Below are positions 59,588-64,000 of a stretch of 64,000 nt of DNA, in pieces (the first letter of the stretch is position 1; every line of letters starts with the position of its first letter). A program made the translations under genes and the position numbers. The notes beneath the pieces were generated by a model. That model did no database searches, had not been told where the DNA came from, and worked only from the letters and a program-made list of their open reading frames with translations. Where the stretch lies: the NCBI GenBank assembly GCA_045643005.1, contig JAZUJY010000280.1, positions 1-64,000 on the forward strand. Direction: 5' to 3'. Origin of the DNA: HUN007 sp045643005. GTDB taxonomy: Bacteria > Bacillota > Clostridia > Oscillospirales > Ruminococcaceae.

Positions 59588-61975
59588 ATGAATTATTATA
59601 GTAAAACACTTGAGCTTGATAAAATACTTGAAATGCTCAGTAAAGAAACATCGAATGAAGCATCACGAAAGATGGCACTTGACATACGTCCTTCGTCTGA
59701 CTGCGAAGAAATTAAGAGAGAGATAGACAAGGTCTCTCAGGCGTTTGAACTGTCAGTGAAATTCGGAACGCCTCCTTTTATGAGTTTTAAAGATATAAAT
59801 CCACATTTAAAGCGTGCAAAACAGGGAAGCAGACTTTCACTGAAGGACCTTCTTGAGATACTTGCCATGCTCAAACAGACAAAACTGCTTCGTGAATGGT
59901 ACAGTCAGTGCGAAGAATGTGAAACAGACCTTGATTACCTGTTTTCAGGACTTATTCCGAACGATGCACTTTTGAGCAGACTGGAAATGTCGATCGTTTC
60001 AGAGGAAGAGCTCTCAGATGCAGCAAGTCCTGAGCTTGCATCGATCAGAAGAAAAATAATGCAGACAAGCTCAAAATTACGAAACACTCTTGACAAGATG
60101 GTTAAATCCGCCTCTGTTCAGAAGTGTCTGCAGGATGCAGTGATAACTATGAGAGACGGAAGATATGTTCTTCCGGTAAAAGCTGAATACAAGGGTTCTG
60201 TACCAGGACTTGTACATGATACTTCAAGTACAGGACAGACGTATTTTATTGAGCCTATGTCTGTAGTTGACTGCAACAATGATATTAAAATACTTGAAAG
60301 TGAAGAACAGGAAGAAATTGACAGAATTATAAAAGCGCTTACGGCTGAGTGTGCTCTTTGTTCTGACAGTATTTCAGAAAATTTCAGAGTATGTTCGATT
60401 CTGAATGTTTATTTTGCAAAGTCTAATCTTGCAGCTAAAATGAAGGCGACTGCTCCGGTTATTTCAGATGACGGTATTATTGACCTGAAAAAAGCCCGTC
60501 ACCCTTTAATTGATCCTGAGAAGGTTGTTCCGGTCGATATTTCTCTCGGAGAAGAGTACACTTCACTTATAATAACAGGTCCAAATACGGGCGGTAAAAC
60601 TGTTTCATTAAAAACTACCGGACTTCTGACACTTATGACCATGTGCGGAATGCTTATCCCGGTAAGTGACGGAAGCAGAATATCTGTATTTGATAAAGTG
60701 CTTGTCGATATCGGTGACAACCAGAGCATAGAACAAAATCTTTCAACATTTTCATCGCATATGTTGAGAGTGATAGATATTTTGAAAGTTTCAGACAAAA
60801 GAACTCTTGTTCTCCTTGATGAGCTTGGCTCAGGAACAGACCCTGTTGAGGGTGCTGCACTTGCAGTTTCTATCATTGAAAAGCTTAAGGATAAAGGAAC
60901 AAAGCTGATGCTTACGACTCATTATCAGGAGCTGAAGATATATGCACTTGAAACACCGGGTATACAGAATGCATCATGTGAATTTGACATTCAGACAATG
61001 AGTCCTACCTACAGGCTTATCATGGGTTCTCCGGGAAAATCAAATGCTTTTGCAATATGCAGAAGACTCGGGATGCCTGCTGATGTAATTGACGAAGCGA
61101 AAAATCTTGTATCTGAAGAAAATATGAGATTTGAAAAGGTAATTGAAAAGCTTGAACGACAGAGAAAAGAGCTTGAAAAACAGAACGCCGAGGTATCAAG
61201 ACTCAGAAAACTTGCTGAGGAAAATGAGAAAAAGCTTGAAGCTGAACTCAATGAGATAGAAGCGAGAAAAGAATCAGAGCTTGAAAGAGCACGCAGCATC
61301 TCAATGAATATTATTGAGTCGACAAAGGCTCAGTCCAACGAACTTCTTGATGAACTCCAGTCAATAAGAAAACAGAAGGATAAAAAGAAATTCGGTGAGA
61401 TGGTCACAGAAGCTGAAAGAAAGAGCAAAAGCAGCTTAAACAACATGTACGACAAGGCAAATCCTGTTGTCAAGAAGACAAATAACGAAAAATACAGACT
61501 TCCACGTGCCCTGAAGGTCGGAGATATCGTAACACTTCCTTCGATGAACAATCAGAAGGGAACAGTTGTTTCAGAGCCTGACGCAAAACAGATGGTATTT
61601 GTACAGGCAGGTATTGTAAAGACAAAGGTTAAGGTAGAGGATGTAAGACTGGTAGAGAACGTTCAGAACGACCAGAATAAAAAGAAAAATACATTCAAGC
61701 CAAAGAAAAATATACTTGCAAGAAATGTACAGCAGGAGCTTGATATCAGAGGTTTTGCTGCAGATGAAGGAATTATGGAACTTGACATGTTCATAAATCA
61801 TGCGGTTATGACAAATCTGACTCTTGTTACTGTTATCCACGGAAAAGGAACAGGTATCCTCAGAAAGGCAGTACATGCAAGACTTAAACAGATGCCTGTG
61901 GTTAAAAGCTTCAGACTGGGAGTATACGGTGAAGGGGAAGATGGTGTAACCATCGTTGAATTAAAAAATCAGTAA
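59588..61975 (+). CDS. mutS2: MutS2 ATPase/endonuclease
   Basis: 795 residues, standard length. The MutS core has ITGPNTGGKTVSLKTTGLL (Walker A) and LVLLDELGSGTDPVEG (Walker B). A long charged coiled coil lies at about 510-620. A KOW-like beta segment (VGDIVTLPSMNNQKGTVVSE) and the C-terminal Smr domain, with LDIRGF and VIHGKGTGILRKAVH, follow. MutS2 suppresses recombination and rescues collided ribosomes rather than mismatch repair. rnz follows 17 bases later. Confidence 0.96.
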   Translation: MNYYSKTLELDKILEMLSKETSNEASRKMALDIRPSSDCEEIKREIDKVSQAFELSVKFGTPPFMSFKDINPHLKRAKQGSRLSLKDLLEILAMLKQTKLLREWYSQCEECETDLDYLFSGLIPNDALLSRLEMSIVSEEELSDAASPELASIRRKIMQTSSKLRNTLDKMVKSASVQKCLQDAVITMRDGRYVLPVKAEYKGSVPGLVHDTSSTGQTYFIEPMSVVDCNNDIKILESEEQEEIDRIIKALTAECALCSDSISENFRVCSILNVYFAKSNLAAKMKATAPVISDDGIIDLKKARHPLIDPEKVVPVDISLGEEYTSLIITGPNTGGKTVSLKTTGLLTLMTMCGMLIPVSDGSRISVFDKVLVDIGDNQSIEQNLSTFSSHMLRVIDILKVSDKRTLVLLDELGSGTDPVEGAALAVSIIEKLKDKGTKLMLTTHYQELKIYALETPGIQNASCEFDIQTMSPTYRLIMGSPGKSNAFAICRRLGMPADVIDEAKNLVSEENMRFEKVIEKLERQRKELEKQNAEVSRLRKLAEENEKKLEAELNEIEARKESELERARSISMNIIESTKAQSNELLDELQSIRKQKDKKKFGEMVTEAERKSKSSLNNMYDKANPVVKKTNNEKYRLPRALKVGDIVTLPSMNNQKGTVVSEPDAKQMVFVQAGIVKTKVKVEDVRLVENVQNDQNKKKNTFKPKKNILARNVQQELDIRGFAADEGIMELDMFINHAVMTNLTLVTVIHGKGTGILRKAVHARLKQMPVVKSFRLGVYGEGEDGVTIVELKNQ

Positions 61976-61992
61976 TAAAGGAGAAATTTTAA

Positions 61993-62904
61993 ATGGTAGA
62001 TATATGCCTGGCAGGAACAGGCGGCATGATGCCTCTGAAGGACAGATGGCTGACATGTTTGTTTATGGAATACAACGGCAAAGGAATACTTATTGACTGC
62101 GGTGAGGGAACACAGGTTGCTCTTGCTGAAGCGGATTGCAAGCTTTCAAAGCTGGAAATACTTCTGATCACACATTTTCATGCAGATCATATTTCGGGAC
62201 TTCCGGGGTTGCTTTTATCTCTTGGCAATTATTCCAAAAAGACTCCGTTAAAAATTTACGGTCCGAAGGGACTTACTGAGATCGTAAACAACCTCAGATG
62301 CATATGCGGATTTCTTCCGTATGAGATCAAAATAACAGAATTTCCGACAAATGAAATAACATCATTTAATATGTCGGAAACAGATGATATGGTAAGTGTA
62401 AATGCATTTCCTGTAAAACACAGTGTCCCATGTCTCGGATATTCATTTACTTTTTCAAGAAAACCGGTTTTCAATCCGGTAAAAGCAGAAGCACTGAATA
62501 TACCAAAGCCGATGTGGAAGCTGCTTCATTCAGGACAGAGCGTTGAAATAGATGGAAAAGTCTTCACTACCGACATGGTTACAGATGAAGAAAGGAAGCC
62601 TGTAAAAATAACATATGCAACCGATTCACGTCCGACAGATACAATTACCGACCAGGCTTTCAGATCAGATCTGTTTATCTGTGAGGGAATGTACGGTGAT
62701 GATGAAAACCTTCAGAGTATGAAGGAAAAGGGACATATGCTTTTCTCAGAAGCTTTCAGAATAGCAAATGATGCAGAGGTACAGAGATTATGGCTGACAC
62801 ATTACAGTCCTGCGATGTCAAATCCTAAGATCTATGAAAAGGAAGCAAAAAGGAAATGTCCTGCTGCAGTGATCAGTACAGATGGAATGAAGATAACGCT
62901 TTGA
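61993..62904 (+). CDS. rnz: Ribonuclease Z
   Basis: 303 residues. The metallo-beta-lactamase motif is THFHADHISGLPG; LIDCGEGTQVAL lies before it, and HSVPCLGYSF, YATDSRPTD and WLTHYSPAM complete the metal site. It trims the 3' end of tRNA precursors. AAAGGAG lies before the ATG. Confidence 0.94.
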   Translation: MVDICLAGTGGMMPLKDRWLTCLFMEYNGKGILIDCGEGTQVALAEADCKLSKLEILLITHFHADHISGLPGLLLSLGNYSKKTPLKIYGPKGLTEIVNNLRCICGFLPYEIKITEFPTNEITSFNMSETDDMVSVNAFPVKHSVPCLGYSFTFSRKPVFNPVKAEALNIPKPMWKLLHSGQSVEIDGKVFTTDMVTDEERKPVKITYATDSRPTDTITDQAFRSDLFICEGMYGDDENLQSMKEKGHMLFSEAFRIANDAEVQRLWLTHYSPAMSNPKIYEKEAKRKCPAAVISTDGMKITL

Positions 62905-62910
62905 TAATAA

Positions 62911-62955
62911 AAAATCCGATGGGATCAGTTTAAAAGATCCCACCGGAATTTTTTT
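62911..62955. terminator. Bidirectional terminator between rnz and ridA
   Basis: AAAATCCGATGGGATC pairs with GATCCCACCGGAATTTT with small mismatches, followed by T; A residues precede it, so it can act on both strands. Confidence 0.88.
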
Positions 62956-62975
62956 ATTTATATTTAAAATCAAAA

Positions 62976-63350
62976 TCAGATCTCTGCTATAACTTCAACT
63001 TCACAGAGAACATCCTTTGGAAGTTCCTTGACAGCAACACAGCTTCTTGCCGGCTTTGATGTGAAGTATTCACCGTAGATCTTGTTGAAAGCTGCAAAAT
63101 CAGACATGTTCTTTAAGAAACATGTTGTTTTAACTGCTTTGTCAAATGAAGAACCTGCAGCTTTTAATACTTCGCCGAGATTTTTCATTACCTGTGTTGT
63201 CTGACCTTCGATGTCAGTAGCTTCAACTGAGTTTGTAGCAGGATCAATAGCGATCTGTCCTGATGTGAACACCATATTTCCTGTTACTATTGCCTGTGAA
63301 TAAGGACCGAGTGCTTCAGGAGCATTTTCTGTATATATAACTTTAGCCAT
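62976..63350 (-). CDS. ridA: RidA/YjgF enamine-imine deaminase
   Basis: 124 residues. It starts AKVIYTENAPEALGPYSQAI and has the family motif RSCVAVKELPKDVLCEVEVI with the active-site Arg, and SGQIAIDP. RidA hydrolyses reactive 2-aminoacrylate and other imines released by threonine/serine dehydratase. It lies 26 bases downstream of the dehydratase gene, matching its biochemical role. Confidence 0.95.
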   Translation of the reverse strand: MAKVIYTENAPEALGPYSQAIVTGNMVFTSGQIAIDPATNSVEATDIEGQTTQVMKNLGEVLKAAGSSFDKAVKTTCFLKNMSDFAAFNKIYGEYFTSKPARSCVAVKELPKDVLCEVEVIAEI

Positions 63351-63376
63351 TTGCTTTTACCTTCTTCTTATAATAA

Positions 63377-64000
63377 TTAGTCAACAAGCTTTAAGCCTGC
63401 TTTTGTAAGTGCATTTCTGATTTCCATCTTGTGTTCGAAGTTTCTTGTTTCAAGAACGATTTTTAAGAAGCAGCCGTTGATATCGGTGTTTTCAGAGGCT
63501 CTTTCATGATGGATCGAAATTACGTTGCCGCCGAGTTCAGCGATAAGCTGAGATACTTTAAGAAGCTGACCGGGCTTGTCTACAAGCTCTATTGTAACAG
63601 AGTCTGTTCGGCCTGACTTTAAGAGACCTCTCTTGATTACTTTTGAAAGAATATTAACGTCGATATTTCCGCCTGAAACAAGGCATACGACCTTTTTGCC
63701 CTTAACAGGGACCTTGTTGAACATTACAGCGGCTACTGCAACTGCTCCGGCACCCTCTGCGATAAGCTTCTGCTGCTCGATGAGCGCAAGGATCGCAGAT
63801 GAAACTTCGTCATCAGAAACAGTAACGATCTTGTCAACATATTTCTGACAGTATTCAAAAGTATTTACGCCCGGCTCTTTGACCTTGATACCGTCTGCTA
63901 TCGTGGAAACGGAATCGAGACATTCGATCTTGCCGTTGTTTAAAGACTGTACCATACTCGGTGCACCTTCTGCCTGAACACCATAGACCTTGATATCAGG
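63377..64000 (-). CDS. ilvA: Threonine dehydratase (IlvA/TdcB-type), 5' end outside window
   Basis: The visible part is the last 207 residues; the frame runs open to the window edge (reading PDIKVYGVQAEGAPS before an internal Met). The PLP-fold C-terminal half has GIKVKEPG, AEGAGAVAVAA and VVCLVSGGNID. A single ACT domain follows (VDKPGQLLKVSQLIAEL, then GNVISIHHERA). It deaminates threonine to 2-oxobutyrate. A single short ACT domain is typical of the catabolic or clostridial form rather than the two-ACT E. coli IlvA, so the symbol is provisional. Co-transcription with ridA is likely. Confidence 0.88.
   Translation of the reverse strand, partial: PDIKVYGVQAEGAPSMVQSLNNGKIECLDSVSTIADGIKVKEPGVNTFEYCQKYVDKIVTVSDDEVSSAILALIEQQKLIAEGAGAVAVAAVMFNKVPVKGKKVVCLVSGGNIDVNILSKVIKRGLLKSGRTDSVTIELVDKPGQLLKVSQLIAELGGNVISIHHERASENTDINGCFLKIVLETRNFEHKMEIRNALTKAGLKLVD

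Noticed and set aside
63377..63955. Complete gene starting at the internal Met at 63955
   Set aside because: The frame continues to the window edge with family sequence before that Met, so the gene is cut by the window boundary.

Overview
The window looks like chromosomal DNA of a motile, cellulosome-forming Ruminococcus-type bacterium (Clostridia, Oscillospirales). The grounds are low-GC DNA with strong AGGAGG-type ribosome binding sites and TTGACA/TATAAT promoters, four secreted proteins with type I-like dockerins, a pectin lyase (PL11), a trimeric [FeFe] hydrogenase, and Firmicutes-specific flagellar genes (YviE-like, FliW, CsrA). The species cannot be named from the sequence alone. No rRNA, tRNA, CRISPR array, transposase or convincing prophage was seen.

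Layout. 0-2 kb: a minus-strand pair, a ParA/Soj ATPase followed by a protein with a disordered N-terminus and a ComFB-like C-terminal domain. 2.1-10.7 kb: late flagellar cluster flgM-flgN-flgK-flgL-yviE-like-fliW-csrA, a convergent PilZ-like gene, a coiled-coil gene, then fliD-fliS. 11.2-15.5 kb: hydCBA, encoding a probable electron-bifurcating [FeFe] hydrogenase. 15.5-19.9 kb: yqeY, a degenerate pyrophosphatase/Nudix-like fusion, nth, a GH24 lysozyme with SH3, Ig-like and dockerin domains, and a GH25 lysozyme. 20-27.5 kb: a Wzz-like membrane protein, a dockerin/Cthe_2159-type protein, lepA, a zinc-ribbon membrane protein, hemW, and a dockerin protein of unknown function. 27.6-37 kb: housekeeping operon asp23-nusB-tsaD paralogue-xseA-xseB-DUF212-dxs-tlyA-nadK-argR-recN, without ispA between xseB and dxs. 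37-49 kb: an ABC-F ATPase with one degenerate ATP site, a secreted GH25, thiamine pyrophosphokinase, DUF1836 regulator, a zinc-ribbon/PASTA/W-rich-repeat protein, DUF445, a sensory-type [FeFe]-hydrogenase-like protein, and DAHP synthase. 48.5-56 kb: a lipoprotein, a possible cysteine-peptidase-like protein, the PL11 lyase with ricin-type and dockerin domains, a second lipoprotein and an unknown protein. 56-64 kb: phoH-ybeY-era, recO-mutS2-rnz, and on the minus strand threonine dehydratase (5' end outside the window) followed by ridA.

The main themes are motility with FliW-CsrA post-transcriptional control, hydrogen metabolism with a possible H2 sensor, plant cell-wall breakdown plus peptidoglycan remodelling by exported dockerin or glycosidase proteins, and core replication, translation and RNA genes.

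The structure least explained by genes is a set of short intergenic repeats. A 38-bp double-hairpin element lies at 1-38 and 10858-10895, in the same orientation, flanking the parA/flagellar block. A motif containing ACAGAGCTTTGAA occurs near four genes, and one copy at 40866-40894 joins the two repeat types. Other notable items are the dockerin-bearing lysozyme, the pyrophosphatase/Nudix fusion, the asymmetric ABC-F protein, a candidate CsrA-binding hairpin in the fliW leader, and the sensory hydrogenase whose ribosome binding site is separated from its start codon by a hairpin.
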